From NCBI RefSeq assembly GCF_915069625.1, contig NZ_CAJZFD010000010.1, positions 1-20,535 on the forward strand: a stretch of 20,535 bases of DNA, in the 5' to 3' direction. A model generated the notes under the pieces. The model was not told where the DNA came from. It saw only the letters and a list, made by a program, of their open reading frames with translations, and ran no database searches. Positions 7,961 through 15,917 of the stretch are shown piece after piece; position 1 is the first letter of the stretch, and every line of letters begins with the position of its first letter. The position numbers were made by a program, and so were the translations under genes. This stretch comes from an uncultured Veillonella sp. (GTDB lineage Bacteria > Bacillota > Negativicutes > Veillonellales > Veillonellaceae).

Positions 7961-9190
7961 ATGAGACCAATTGCAGAAGCATACAAAGACTTTCCTATAT
8001 TACATAAAGAGCATAATGGGCACCGCGTTATCTATTTAGATAGCGGTGCTACTGCACAAATTCCACAGTCCGTAATTGACCGTGTTGTGGAACATATGAC
8101 ACAACGTAATGGTAATCCACATCGTGGTTCTCATATTTTGGCTATTGAAGCATCTGAAGACTATGAAAATGCACGGGATCGCGTAGTTGAATTTATCAAT
8201 GCTCGCGAACGTGAAGAAGTCGTGTTTACACGTAATAGTACGGAATCTATGAACTTGATTGCCCATAGCTATGGTCTTCATAATGTGAAAAAAGGTGACA
8301 AGATTGTCATTACTGTTGCTGAGCATCATGCAAATCTTGTAACATGGCAATATGTAGCAGAACAAACTGGGGCAACTTTAGAATACATGTACCTTGATGA
8401 ACATGGGCATTTAAAAGATGGTGAAATCAATAAAATTGATGAAAATACTAAAATTGTCGCTTTTGCTCATGTTAGTAACGTGCTTGGTATGGAATTCCCA
8501 GTAAAAGAATTAACTGAAAAGGCTCACTCTGTAGGCGCTATTGTTGTTCTAGATGGTGCTCAATCTACACCTCATAAAAAAATCGACGTTCAAGCATTAG
8601 ATTGCGATTTCTTCGTATTCTCTGGCCATAAAATGTGTGCATCCCAAGGTATTGGTGTACTCTATGGTAAACGTGAACTATTAGAAGCTATGCCTCCATT
8701 CCTATTGGGTGGTGACATGATTGAATATGTAAAAGAGCAAACAGCTACATTTAATGAGCTTCCATACAAGTTCGAAGCAGGTACTCCAAATGCTGATGGT
8801 GCCGTTTCCTTGCATGCAGCTATTGATTATTTAGAATCTTTTGGCATGGATGCTATTGAAGCCTATGAAGAGGAACTTGTAGCATATATTCTTCCTAAGA
8901 TTGTTGCATTGCCTCACGTTCACGTAATTGGCTCTCAAAATCCTAAGGAAAAACATGGTGTAATTGCATTTACAGTAGATGATGTACATCCTCATGATGT
9001 AGCTACAATTTTAGATTCAAAGGGCATTTGTGTTCGTTCTGGTCACCACTGTGCACAACCATTAGGTGCATTCTACAATGTATCTGCATCCACTCGTCTA
9101 AGTATGTATCTATATACTCGTAAGGAAGATTTAGATGCTTTCCTTGAAGTATTAAAGACAGTTCGTTCAGTAATGGGTTTTAAAGATTAG
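7961..9190 (+). CDS. sufS: Cysteine desulfurase SufS
   Basis: A 409-residue group II (SufS/CsdA-type) PLP cysteine desulfurase that removes sulfur from cysteine for Fe-S assembly. PLP lysine K224 is in F-S-G-H-K-M. Catalytic C364 is in R-S-G-H-H-C-A-Q-P-L-G. Also present are D-S-G-A-T-A-Q near the N-terminus, T-R-N-S-T-E-S-M-N-L-I, A-E-H-H-A-N, and D-G-A-Q-S for the cofactor ring. The short cysteine-loop context and R-x-G-H-H-C are typical of SufS rather than IscS. The ATG at 7961 follows a weak GAGGCG ribosome site. It feeds SufU, the next gene. Confidence 0.97.
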   Translation: MRPIAEAYKDFPILHKEHNGHRVIYLDSGATAQIPQSVIDRVVEHMTQRNGNPHRGSHILAIEASEDYENARDRVVEFINAREREEVVFTRNSTESMNLIAHSYGLHNVKKGDKIVITVAEHHANLVTWQYVAEQTGATLEYMYLDEHGHLKDGEINKIDENTKIVAFAHVSNVLGMEFPVKELTEKAHSVGAIVVLDGAQSTPHKKIDVQALDCDFFVFSGHKMCASQGIGVLYGKRELLEAMPPFLLGGDMIEYVKEQTATFNELPYKFEAGTPNADGAVSLHAAIDYLESFGMDAIEAYEEELVAYILPKIVALPHVHVIGSQNPKEKHGVIAFTVDDVHPHDVATILDSKGICVRSGHHCAQPLGAFYNVSASTRLSMYLYTRKEDLDAFLEVLKTVRSVMGFKD

Positions 9191-9204
9191 GAGATTTACC
9201 ATCA

Positions 9205-9630
9205 ATGGAAATGGATCAATTATATACGGAACTTATTTTGGAACATAACCAAGATAAGCGTAATAAACATGAATTAGCTCATTTTACAAATTCTGAGCAT
9301 GGCCATAACCCAAGTTGTGGTGATGACCTAACATTGCAACTCAATGTGGAAGATGGCATTATTAAAGATGCTGCATACACAGGCTCTGGTTGTGCTATCA
9401 GCCAAGCATCTGCATCTATGATGATTGATATCATCAAGGGCAAATCCGTTGAGGAAGCGCTTCGTTTGGTAGAAATTTTCTTAGGTATGATCAAAAAAGA
9501 GATTACCGATGAAAATGAGTTAGAAGAATTAGAAGATGCTATGGCATTACAAAATATTTCTAACATGCCAGCACGTGTTAAATGTGCAGTTCTTGCATGG
9601 CATACATTGAAAGAGGCTTTAAAGAAATAA
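9205..9630 (+). CDS. sufU: Zinc-dependent sulfurtransferase SufU
   Basis: A 141-residue IscU-fold protein of the SufU class, which accepts persulfide sulfur from SufS in Gram-positive-type systems. The zinc ligands fit the family: C38 and D40 in P-S-C-G-D, C63 in G-S-G-C-A-I-S, and C127 in R-V-K-C-A-V-L. The GSGC-to-C distance includes the extra segment that separates SufU from IscU. The sufS stop TAG overlaps the ribosome site (TAGGAG), giving a rather long 11-nt spacing to this ATG; an in-frame ATG two codons later is even further away. The next gene starts one base after the stop. Confidence 0.96.
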   Translation: MEMDQLYTELILEHNQDKRNKHELAHFTNSEHGHNPSCGDDLTLQLNVEDGIIKDAAYTGSGCAISQASASMMIDIIKGKSVEEALRLVEIFLGMIKKEITDENELEELEDAMALQNISNMPARVKCAVLAWHTLKEALKK

Positions 9631-9631
9631 T

Positions 9632-10315
9632 ATGAAGAAGACTATATTATTTGATTTAGATGGAACTTTAACGGATTCTCAAGAAGGCATTCTTAAAAGC
9701 ATTAAATTTGCATTGGAACATTTTGGTTATGATGTACCTGATGAAGAAACACTACAATTATTCTTAGGACCACCATTGGTAGATGCGTTCCAAGAACATT
9801 GTGGTATGACCTTTGAGCAAGCGGAAGAAACATACTTTAAATTCCGTGAACGGTATGGTACCATCGGTAAATTTGAAAATAAAGTATATCCGAATATTGT
9901 AGACCTATTAGCTAAATGTAAAACTGAACAATATACTATAGCTGTAGCGACTGCAAAACCAGAACATTATGCTAAAGATATTCTAGACCACTTTGAATTG
10001 ACACCATACTTTGATGTCATTGTAGGTGCCAATTATGAGGCTGGTTTATTGCATAAGAAAGAGATTCTTGAAAAGGCTCTTACCCTTTGTGGTAACCCAT
10101 TGACCGATGACAATGGTCGTCGCTTGGCATTTATGGTTGGGGATCGCAAGTATGATGTAGAGGCAGCTAATGAACTTGGCTGTATCTCTATCGGTGTTAC
10201 TTATGGTTATGGTACAGAAGCTGAACTAAAAGAAGCTGATGCAGAATACATTTGTGATGATGTTGATGAAATTGCTGATGTTCTTGACCTTGAAGAAATG
10301 ATGGTTCGTAGATAA
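9632..10315 (+). CDS. HAD-superfamily phosphatase (phosphoglycolate phosphatase / nucleotidase-like)
   Basis: A 227-residue subfamily IA haloacid-dehalogenase hydrolase. Motif I is F-D8-L-D10-G-T-L-T-D (nucleophile and acid). An alpha-helical cap follows, containing L-G-P-P-L. Motif II is the Thr in A-T107-A-K-P. The motif III lysine is in H-K-K-E-I-L (about 142-143). Motif IV is V-G-D171-R-K-Y-D175. It is similar to Gph- or PnpA-type proteins acting on small phosphate esters; the substrate cannot be read from sequence. It starts one base after the sufU stop with no good ribosome site of its own, so it is probably translationally coupled and the last gene of the suf transcript. A direct role in Fe-S assembly is not implied. 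Confidence 0.88.
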   Translation: MKKTILFDLDGTLTDSQEGILKSIKFALEHFGYDVPDEETLQLFLGPPLVDAFQEHCGMTFEQAEETYFKFRERYGTIGKFENKVYPNIVDLLAKCKTEQYTIAVATAKPEHYAKDILDHFELTPYFDVIVGANYEAGLLHKKEILEKALTLCGNPLTDDNGRRLAFMVGDRKYDVEAANELGCISIGVTYGYGTEAELKEADAEYICDDVDEIADVLDLEEMMVRR

Positions 10316-10341
10316 GCTATTATAAATAAAATATCAACTTT

Positions 10342-10372
10342 AAAAGGCTAGAGGAATTTCCTCTAGCCTTTT
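10342..10372 (+). terminator. Intrinsic terminator of the suf operon
   Basis: A 14-bp perfect stem (10342-10355 with 10359-10372; core GGCTAGAGGA / TCCTCTAGCC) with a 3-nt loop, A-run before and TTTT after. It serves the + strand suf-HAD transcript and, being symmetric, might also stop minus-strand transcription. Confidence 0.93.
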
Positions 10373-10385
10373 GGCATCTATCTAA

Positions 10386-10415
10386 AAAAGGACTAACCTA
10401 TAGGTTAGTCCTTTT
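10386..10415 (-). terminator. Intrinsic terminator of the minus-strand SpeD-like gene
   Basis: A 13-bp perfect stem (10386-10398 with 10403-10415; core GGACTAACC / GGTTAGTCC) around TATA. On the minus strand it begins 4 nt after the stop codon and is followed by six T. It lies back to back with the suf terminator, separating the convergent transcripts. Confidence 0.92.
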
Positions 10416-10418
10416 GTG

Positions 10419-10925
10419 TTATTTTTTTAGGCCGCTTTTTTTAGCTAACGTTTTGATAACCTTAGCACTTTGTTTTTTCAACTTGCCACCTGTTTGTTTT
10501 AATTGGATACGCGTGCGAGAAACACGACCAAGTGTAGTAATCTTAGTTTTGCGACGTGGCTTCATATCACGCTCGTTACCAAAGTCGCCACGTTGTACAC
10601 TTGTTGCTTTTACCTTTTCAGCTCTGAAAGACTTACGTAATGCTTTCATAATCAATGTAAGCGGTAAGGATTGCTCAAAAGAATACAAATCAACAGCCAC
10701 ATAGCCTAGAGCAGGATATGTGTGCAATGTAAAGTGAAAGCCTGGTGCAACAGATAGGAGGGCGATCTCCTCGTCCATAACTTGACAACTGATTTCATCA
10801 ACATCAAGGTCAGCTAAATCAAATGCAGTTGCTACACTTTCTTGTACAGCTGTAGCGGATGAAATTGCATCTTCATCGCAGGAATATAAATCAATTAACA
10901 GTTCTTGTCCTAATGCTTCTGCCAT
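10419..10925 (-). CDS. SpeD-like (AdoMet decarboxylase fold) protein lacking the pyruvoyl serine, with basic C-terminal tail
   Basis: A 168-residue protein. Residues 5-113 follow the short prokaryotic S-adenosylmethionine decarboxylase (SpeD) pattern: G-x-E-L-L-I-D-L-Y-S-C near the start, H68-T-Y-P-A-L-G-Y-V-A-V-D in the core, and V-Q-R-G-D-F at the end of the fold. Active SpeD self-cleaves at Glu-Ser in E-S-H-x-S-I-H-T-W-P to make its pyruvoyl group. Here the aligned stretch reads G62-F63-H-F-T-L-H68-T, so the serine is replaced by Phe. The conserved cysteine position (T-C-G in SpeD) is also Phe (F83). Only the histidine remains. Residues 117-168 form an added tail with 19 Lys/Arg in 52. It should therefore not be an active pyruvoyl decarboxylase, and a binding or regulatory role is a guess. 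The ATG at 10925 has AAGGTG 5 nt upstream, and the predicted promoter would exclude the more upstream ATG at 10958. Confidence 0.75.
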   Translation of the reverse strand: MAEALGQELLIDLYSCDEDAISSATAVQESVATAFDLADLDVDEISCQVMDEEIALLSVAPGFHFTLHTYPALGYVAVDLYSFEQSLPLTLIMKALRKSFRAEKVKATSVQRGDFGNERDMKPRRKTKITTLGRVSRTRIQLKQTGGKLKKQSAKVIKTLAKKSGLKK

Positions 10926-10960
10926 AACAACACCTTCTTTCATAAAAATATATCTCATTT

Positions 10961-10990
10961 ATTATACCTAGAATTTATGATTAAGTCCAA
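10961..10990 (-). promoter_or_regulatory. Promoter of the SpeD-like gene (minus strand)
   Basis: On the minus strand, TTGGAC (10990-10985), an 18-bp spacer and TATAAT (10966-10961). The start would be near 10954, about 29 nt before the ATG at 10925. This supports that start codon over the one at 10958. Confidence 0.55.
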
Positions 10991-11008
10991 TCAAAGGAGA
11001 ATGTATTA

Positions 11009-11043
11009 AAAGGTCAAAAAAATAGTATAGAAATTTGACCTTT
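11009..11043. promoter_or_regulatory. AAAGGTCAAA inverted repeat between divergent promoters
   Basis: AAAGGTCAAA (11009-11018) and TTTGACCTTT (11034-11043) form a perfect 10-bp inverted repeat with a 15-bp spacer. Each arm contains GGTCAAA, the CtsR half-site. It lies between the promoter of the SpeD-like gene and the ctsR promoter, so one repressor could act on both. A terminator role is unlikely because no transcript is expected to cross it. Confidence 0.5.
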
Positions 11044-11046
11044 ATA

Positions 11047-11075
11047 TTGACTAAAGTCAAAAAGTCAAATATAAT
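11047..11075 (+). promoter_or_regulatory. ctsR operon promoter with embedded CtsR-type repeats
   Basis: TTGACT (11047-11052), a 17-bp spacer, TATAAT (11070-11075). The spacer is filled by two direct heptads, AGTCAAA at 11055-11061 and 11063-11069, and the -35 forms an inverted repeat with the first (TTGACT-AA-AGTCAA). CtsR binding here would block RNA polymerase directly, fitting autorepression. A further AGTCAAA lies at 11097-11103 in the 5' leader. Heptad starts are 8 nt apart, not 10 as in Bacillus. Confidence 0.8.
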
Positions 11076-11138
11076 AGATATATGTAAAAAGCAAATAGTC
11101 AAAAATATATTAAATAAAATGTTAAAGAGGTGTTTTTT

Positions 11139-11618
11139 ATGAGTATGATAGCTGATAAAATAGAAAAGTTTATATTAGATCGTATGCGTGAAGAACAAGA
11201 GAAATTAATTTTAAAACGTAACGAATTAGCCGATGAATTAGATTGTGCACCATCGCAAATTAGTTATGTACTAAGTACACGATTTTCTAATGAACGCGGC
11301 TTTGATGTTGAATCAAGACGTGGGCTAGGTGGATATATTCGAATTACTAAATTAAATCCAGAAAGCTCCGATTCACTACCAGCTGTAACAACCTATCGTA
11401 TTTATGAAGGTCAAAACACAGTAGATCGATTGATTGATATTAAAGATGTAGACCAATCCTTGTTTCAATTACTACAGGCTGAAAAGATTACTCGTCGTGA
11501 AGCTCAATTAATGCATAATTCTTTTGCTACATTGATTGAGAATACCGACATTGAACATCGTAATGATGCAATTCGTCAGCTCTACGCAACAATGGTGGAT
11601 ACACTACGGAAGGAGTGA
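11139..11618 (+). CDS. ctsR: Heat-shock transcriptional repressor CtsR
   Basis: A 159-residue repressor of class III heat-shock genes. The N-terminal winged helix-turn-helix is clear: K-R-N-E-L-A-D-E-L-D-C-A-P-S-Q-I-S-Y-V-L (26-45) and the wing V-E-S-R-R61-G-L-G-G-Y-I-R-I. In Bacillus this wing reads R-G-G-G-G-Y, the tetraglycine loop that senses heat; here the second glycine is Leu63. The C-terminal half is the helical dimer and McsB/ClpC-interaction domain. The ATG at 11139 lies 6 nt after GAGGTG; a GTG at 11130 overlaps that site and is rejected. It is the first gene of ctsR-mcsA-mcsB-clpC, with CtsR-type boxes in its own promoter. The stop overlaps the mcsA ribosome site. Confidence 0.97.
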   Translation: MSMIADKIEKFILDRMREEQEKLILKRNELADELDCAPSQISYVLSTRFSNERGFDVESRRGLGGYIRITKLNPESSDSLPAVTTYRIYEGQNTVDRLIDIKDVDQSLFQLLQAEKITRREAQLMHNSFATLIENTDIEHRNDAIRQLYATMVDTLRKE

Positions 11619-11624
11619 TGATCA

Positions 11625-12164
11625 GTGATATGTGATCATTGCCATAAAAATGAAGCTACTATCCATATGACAAATATTGTAAATAATCAGAAGACGGAAC
11701 AACATTTGTGCAATACTTGTGCCACTGCATTACAGCAGGAGGGAAAATTATCCCCTTATAGTTTCTTTATGAATGATATGTGGGATGATAGCTTCTTTAC
11801 CAATGATTTCTTTAAGAATATGGTCTATCCTGATAGTTTATTAAAATCACATCAGTCTAAACGTTGCCCTCAATGTGGTATTACTTATGATGAGTTTAAC
11901 CGCGTAGGTAAGTTTGGTTGTGATACATGTTATGAAACCTTTGCTAGTGAAATAAAACCGTTATTACAACGATTACAAGGTAGTTGTGAATATGAAGGAA
12001 CTGTTCCTAGTCATGGTCATAATGTATTTAAAGCAAAGTATGAATTAAAGAGGTTGCGTCATCAATTAGACTCAGCAATTCAAGCTGAGAACTTTGAGGA
12101 TGCAGCTATCTTAAGAGATAAAATAAAAGAATTAGAAGCCATCATTGGCGGCGATAAAGAGTAG
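11625..12164 (+). CDS. mcsA: McsA, zinc-binding activator of the McsB arginine kinase
   Basis: A 179-residue protein. It has paired treble-clef zinc motifs: C3-x2-C6 with C29-x2-C32, and a second set C-P-Q-C...C-D-T-C. A C-terminal UVR (UvrB/C) helical motif follows (about 135-175, including L-D-S-A-I-Q-A-E-N-F-E-D-A-A). McsA activates McsB and helps control CtsR and ClpC. It starts with GTG; the ribosome site AAGGAGTG lies about 9 nt upstream and overlaps the ctsR stop. No ATG in this frame fits. It is 12 nt from mcsB. Confidence 0.95.
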   Translation: MICDHCHKNEATIHMTNIVNNQKTEQHLCNTCATALQQEGKLSPYSFFMNDMWDDSFFTNDFFKNMVYPDSLLKSHQSKRCPQCGITYDEFNRVGKFGCDTCYETFASEIKPLLQRLQGSCEYEGTVPSHGHNVFKAKYELKRLRHQLDSAIQAENFEDAAILRDKIKELEAIIGGDKE

Positions 12165-12176
12165 GAGGTTCTTATT

Positions 12177-13238
12177 ATGTTAGATACTATATTAGACTCT
12201 CCTTTAAGCCCATGGCTACAACACGATACGGATGCAACCGATCATATTGTCATATCTAGTCGAATCCGATTAGCACGGAATTTTGATGGAATATTGTTTA
12301 CAAATCGTAATGATAAGTCATCTTTAGAAAAGGTAAATACCATTTCTAGAGGCTTGCTTCAACCTTTAAAAGAAGCAGATGGACATCAATATTCCAATAT
12401 TAATCTTGAGCAATTAAGCGAGCGTGAGCGAGCTATATTGGTTGAAAAACATTTAATGAGTCCTGCATTGGAGGAAAAACTGCCATATCGCAGTTTAGTA
12501 GTATCTGATGATGCATCTATCGTAATTATGGTGAATGAAGAAGACCATTTGCGGATTCAATCTATGGTTTCAGGGTTGCGATTACAGGAAGCTTATGAAC
12601 ATGCTAAAAAAATAGATAAGGCTATTGAAGCAAAATATCCATATGCTTTTGATGAACGGTTTGGTTATTTAACGGCTTGTCCTACTAATGTAGGCACAGG
12701 TTTGAGGGCCTCTGTAATGTTACATTTGCCAGCATTGACCATATCTAGACGAATTACACGGCTTATTCGTAGCATCATTCAATTAGGTTATTCTGTACGT
12801 GGATTATATGGAGAAGGCTCCGAAGCGTTAGGAAATATTTACCAAATTTCTAATCAACGTACTATGGGTGTCAGTGAAGAGGATACCATCGAGCAATTGA
12901 CGAAGATTGTAGAAGGTATCATTGCAGAAGAGCGAAAATCTCGACAATCCTTATTGCATAATGATAAAGAAGGTTTAGAAGATGTATTATGGCGCTCATA
13001 TGGTGTTTTACAATATGCGCGTCGTGTTAATGGTAAAGAGGCCTTAACAAAGCTTAGCGATATCCAATTAGGCGTTGACTTAGAGATTTTACCTTCTTGG
13101 GGTAAGGATTCATTTAATGAGTTAATCGCCATAACTAGACCTAATTTTCTTTCTAAATATGCAGGAAATGATGATCTAACAGATATCGAGCGTGATAGCT
13201 ATAGGGCAAAGGTAATCCGTCAAAAGCTTTCACATTAA
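12177..13238 (+). CDS. mcsB: Protein arginine kinase McsB
   Basis: A 353-residue phosphagen-kinase-fold enzyme that phosphorylates arginines, marking damaged proteins for ClpC-ClpP and inactivating CtsR. It has S-S-R-I-R-L-A-R-N (27-35), the catalytic cysteine C168 in T-A-C-P-T-N-V-G-T-G-L-R-A-S, and the conserved Y-G-E-G-S-E-A-L-G-N-I-Y-Q-I-S-N-Q loop with E-E-D near it. The usual length is about 350-365. The ribosome site TAGGAGG is 8 nt upstream and includes the mcsA stop. It works with mcsA and clpC in the same operon. Confidence 0.97.
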   Translation: MLDTILDSPLSPWLQHDTDATDHIVISSRIRLARNFDGILFTNRNDKSSLEKVNTISRGLLQPLKEADGHQYSNINLEQLSERERAILVEKHLMSPALEEKLPYRSLVVSDDASIVIMVNEEDHLRIQSMVSGLRLQEAYEHAKKIDKAIEAKYPYAFDERFGYLTACPTNVGTGLRASVMLHLPALTISRRITRLIRSIIQLGYSVRGLYGEGSEALGNIYQISNQRTMGVSEEDTIEQLTKIVEGIIAEERKSRQSLLHNDKEGLEDVLWRSYGVLQYARRVNGKEALTKLSDIQLGVDLEILPSWGKDSFNELIAITRPNFLSKYAGNDDLTDIERDSYRAKVIRQKLSH

Positions 13239-13247
13239 TAGCTATTC

Positions 13248-13275
13248 CAATGGTATAGCCTACCATTGTTTACAT
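13248..13275 (+). other. Small hairpin between mcsB and clpC
   Basis: CAATGGTA (13248-13255) pairs perfectly with TACCATTG (13261-13268) over a TAGCC loop, followed only by TTTACAT. The tail is too weak for a confident terminator. It could reduce or stabilise clpC-distal mRNA, or be an inefficient terminator. Confidence 0.4.
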
Positions 13276-13325
13276 ATATTTGAAGAGAAATAATTACAAT
13301 TTACATAGATAGATGAGGTGATATT

Positions 13326-15773
13326 ATGATGCAACGATTTACAGACGATGCACAGCGTGTCCTTTCCTTTGCTCAAGAAGCAGCGCTAGAACTAGGGCAT
13401 GACTATGTAGGCACTGAACATGTACTCATCGGACTTACAAAGGTTAAAAATGGTGTTGCCGCTAAGGCTTTAGCAGAGCTTGGTATTGTTACAGAAGATA
13501 TTTTTGAAGCTGTAGAGGAACAAGTTGGTCGCGGTAATAAAAAAGTAACATCTATATATATGACTCCTCGTGTTAAGCATGTACTTGAGTTAGCTATTCA
13601 AGTTGCTAATCGCATGAATCATAATTACGTTGGTACTGAGCATATTCTCTTAGGATTACTCAGCGACGGTGGTGGCGTTGCAGTTGGAATTCTACGGGCT
13701 ATGAATATTCGTACCGATGATATAGTAGAAGCGATTCGTCACATTCTTGGCTCTAATACAAATAGTGATGATAATGGACAAGAGGGGTCGAGTCATAATG
13801 GTGACCTAGGTGATTTAGCTGATTTTGCTACCGACCTAAATGAGTCCGCAAAACAAGGTAAAATTGATCCTGTTATTGGTCGTGATACAGAAATTCAACG
13901 TGTTATTCAAATTCTTAGCCGTAGAACTAAAAATAATCCAGTTCTTATCGGTGAACCTGGTGTAGGTAAAACTGCTATTGCTGAAGGTTTGGCACAACGT
14001 ATTGTCAATGGCAATGTGCCAGAGATTTTGCGCAACAAACGCATTATTTCTCTTAGCATTAGCTCCATGTTAGCTGGTGCAAAATACCGTGGTGAATTTG
14101 AAGAACGCTTAAAAAAAGCAATCGATGAAGTGCAACAGCATGATGATATGATTATCTTCATTGATGAAATTCATACATTGGTTGGCGCAGGGGCTACTGA
14201 AGGTGCAATGGATGCGGCAAATATATTGAAACCAGCTTTAGCACGCGGTGAGTTCCAAGTTATTGGTGCTACGACACTTGATGAATATAAAAAGCATATT
14301 GAAAAAGATGCTGCCTTAGAGCGTCGCTTCCAACCTGTTCAAGTAGGGGAACCTAATGAAGAGGATGCTCTTGAAATCTTGATGGGATTACGAGATCGCT
14401 ATGAGGCTTTCCATAAGGCTAAAATTACAGATGAGGCATTAAAAGCTGCTGTTACCTTATCTAGTCGATATATTACAGATCGATTTTTGCCTGATAAGGC
14501 TATCGATGTGGTTGATGAAGCTGCCTCTAAGGTGCGTATGAAAGTCTTTTCTGCAGCGCCAGATGTTAAGGCTTTAGAAGACCGACTCAATACGGTAAAG
14601 AAAGAAAAGGAAGCTGCTGTTACATCTCAAGATTTTGAAAAGGCGGCTAAGCTTCGTGATGAAGAGCAAGCTCTCGTTAAAGAGATTGACGATAAAAAAG
14701 CTGTAGCTAAAGAGGAAAGTGATCAAAAACTAATAGTTACAGAAGAAGATATTGCTGCAGTAGTAGCTCAGTGGACGGGTATTCCGGTGGCTAAAATAGC
14801 AGAAGAAGAATCTGAAACCTTGCTTCATTTAGAAGATGAGCTACATAAACGCGTTATCGGTCAAGATGATGCTGTTACAGCTGTAGCGAAAGCTGTGCGC
14901 CGTGCAAGGGCTGGATTAAAGGATCCAAAACGTCCTATTGGTTCATTCTTATTCCTTGGACCAACAGGGGTTGGTAAAACTGAATTAGCAAGAGCTCTTG
15001 CATCTTCCTTGTTCGGCGATGAATCTGCAATGATTCGACTTGATATGTCTGAATATATGGAAAAGCATACTGTTTCTCGTCTAGTTGGGGCCCCTCCTGG
15101 ATATGTAGGATATGAAGAGGGCGGTCAACTCACTGATGCAGTGCGTCGTAAACCATATAGTGTTATTTTGCTCGATGAAGTAGAAAAGGCTCATGCAGAT
15201 TTCTTTAACATCCTATTACAAGTACTTGATGATGGCCGACTTACAGATAGTCAAGGTAGAACCGTAGACTTTAGAAATACGGTTATCATTATGACTAGTA
15301 ATTTAGGAGCTAAAGCATTACATAAGAACTCTACAGAACTAGGCTTCTTAGCACCAAAAAAAGCTGAAGCTAATGATAAAGATGCTAAAAGCATTGATTT
15401 TAAAGAAGCTAAGAAGTCTGTTATGGATGCTGTAAAACGTCATTTCAGACCGGAGTTTTTGAATCGTATTGATGAGATGATTGTATTCCATCCATTAACG
15501 GAAGAGGACTTAACAAAAATTGTGACTATTTTGATGAGTGATGTAACAAAACGTCTTGGCGAACGTGATTTGCACTTAGAAATTACACCTGAGGCTATGA
15601 AATTACTCGTTAAAGAAGGTTCAGATTTTACTATGGGTGCTCGTCCTTTAAAACGTGCTATTCAACGTTTAATTGAGGATCCTGTATCCGATCTTATTTT
15701 GAAAGGAGAGGCGATAGCAGGTAAAACAATTAAAGTAGATGCAAAGGATAACGATATTGTTGTAACGGTTTAA
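13326..15773 (+). CDS. clpC: ATP-dependent Clp unfoldase ClpC
   Basis: An 815-residue Hsp100 AAA+ unfoldase that feeds substrates to ClpP and recognises arginine-phosphorylated proteins. Domains: two Clp-N repeats (about 3-145, each with H-D/N-Y-V-G-T-E-H), AAA1 with Walker A G-E-P-G-V-G-K215-T, a coiled middle UVR region (about 415-460) that marks ClpC rather than ClpA or ClpB, AAA2 with G-P-T-G-V-G-K551-T, and the D2-small domain with R-P-L-K-R-A-I-Q-R. The GAGGTG ribosome site permits ATG 13326 (5 nt) or 13329 (8 nt). An 87-nt gap with a small hairpin separates it from mcsB. ClpP is not in the window. Confidence 0.97.
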   Translation: MMQRFTDDAQRVLSFAQEAALELGHDYVGTEHVLIGLTKVKNGVAAKALAELGIVTEDIFEAVEEQVGRGNKKVTSIYMTPRVKHVLELAIQVANRMNHNYVGTEHILLGLLSDGGGVAVGILRAMNIRTDDIVEAIRHILGSNTNSDDNGQEGSSHNGDLGDLADFATDLNESAKQGKIDPVIGRDTEIQRVIQILSRRTKNNPVLIGEPGVGKTAIAEGLAQRIVNGNVPEILRNKRIISLSISSMLAGAKYRGEFEERLKKAIDEVQQHDDMIIFIDEIHTLVGAGATEGAMDAANILKPALARGEFQVIGATTLDEYKKHIEKDAALERRFQPVQVGEPNEEDALEILMGLRDRYEAFHKAKITDEALKAAVTLSSRYITDRFLPDKAIDVVDEAASKVRMKVFSAAPDVKALEDRLNTVKKEKEAAVTSQDFEKAAKLRDEEQALVKEIDDKKAVAKEESDQKLIVTEEDIAAVVAQWTGIPVAKIAEEESETLLHLEDELHKRVIGQDDAVTAVAKAVRRARAGLKDPKRPIGSFLFLGPTGVGKTELARALASSLFGDESAMIRLDMSEYMEKHTVSRLVGAPPGYVGYEEGGQLTDAVRRKPYSVILLDEVEKAHADFFNILLQVLDDGRLTDSQGRTVDFRNTVIIMTSNLGAKALHKNSTELGFLAPKKAEANDKDAKSIDFKEAKKSVMDAVKRHFRPEFLNRIDEMIVFHPLTEEDLTKIVTILMSDVTKRLGERDLHLEITPEAMKLLVKEGSDFTMGARPLKRAIQRLIEDPVSDLILKGEAIAGKTIKVDAKDNDIVVTV

Positions 15774-15834
15774 TATAAATACAAAAATATATAGTTAATG
15801 ACTACCTTTCATATAAATTATATGGCTTAAATGG

Positions 15835-15840
15835 TATACT
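15835..15840 (+). promoter_or_regulatory. Possible extended -10 promoter upstream of radA
   Basis: TGG-TATACT (15832-15840) fits an extended -10; no good -35 is visible. A 15-bp palindrome, CATATAA-A-TTATATG (15810-15824), lies 10 bp upstream and could be an operator. Transcription from here would meet the 15881-15917 terminator after about 70 nt. Confidence 0.4.
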
Positions 15841-15880
15841 ATAGAATAGTGATAGTTAACCATGTAGTAAAATTATGCAT

Positions 15881-15917
15881 AAAAGGTCATGAATGGTTAT
15901 CATTCATGACCTTTTTT
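15881..15917 (+). terminator. Intrinsic terminator between clpC and radA
   Basis: A 15-bp perfect stem (15881-15895 with 15901-15915; arms AAAAGGTCATGAATG and its complement) with a 5-nt loop and six T. It ends the ctsR-clpC transcript. Only 28 nt separate it from the radA start, so radA has almost no space for its own promoter downstream. Confidence 0.92.

Noticed and set aside
10414..10704. A 96-codon + strand frame opposite the SpeD-like gene
   Set aside because: It starts inside the minus-strand terminator, lacks a ribosome site, and lies against a gene with clear family motifs, promoter and terminator.
10926..10958. An upstream ATG at 10958 adding 11 residues to the SpeD-like protein
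   Set aside because: The ATG at 10925 has a good ribosome site, and the predicted transcript start near 10954 would leave the upstream ATG outside the mRNA.
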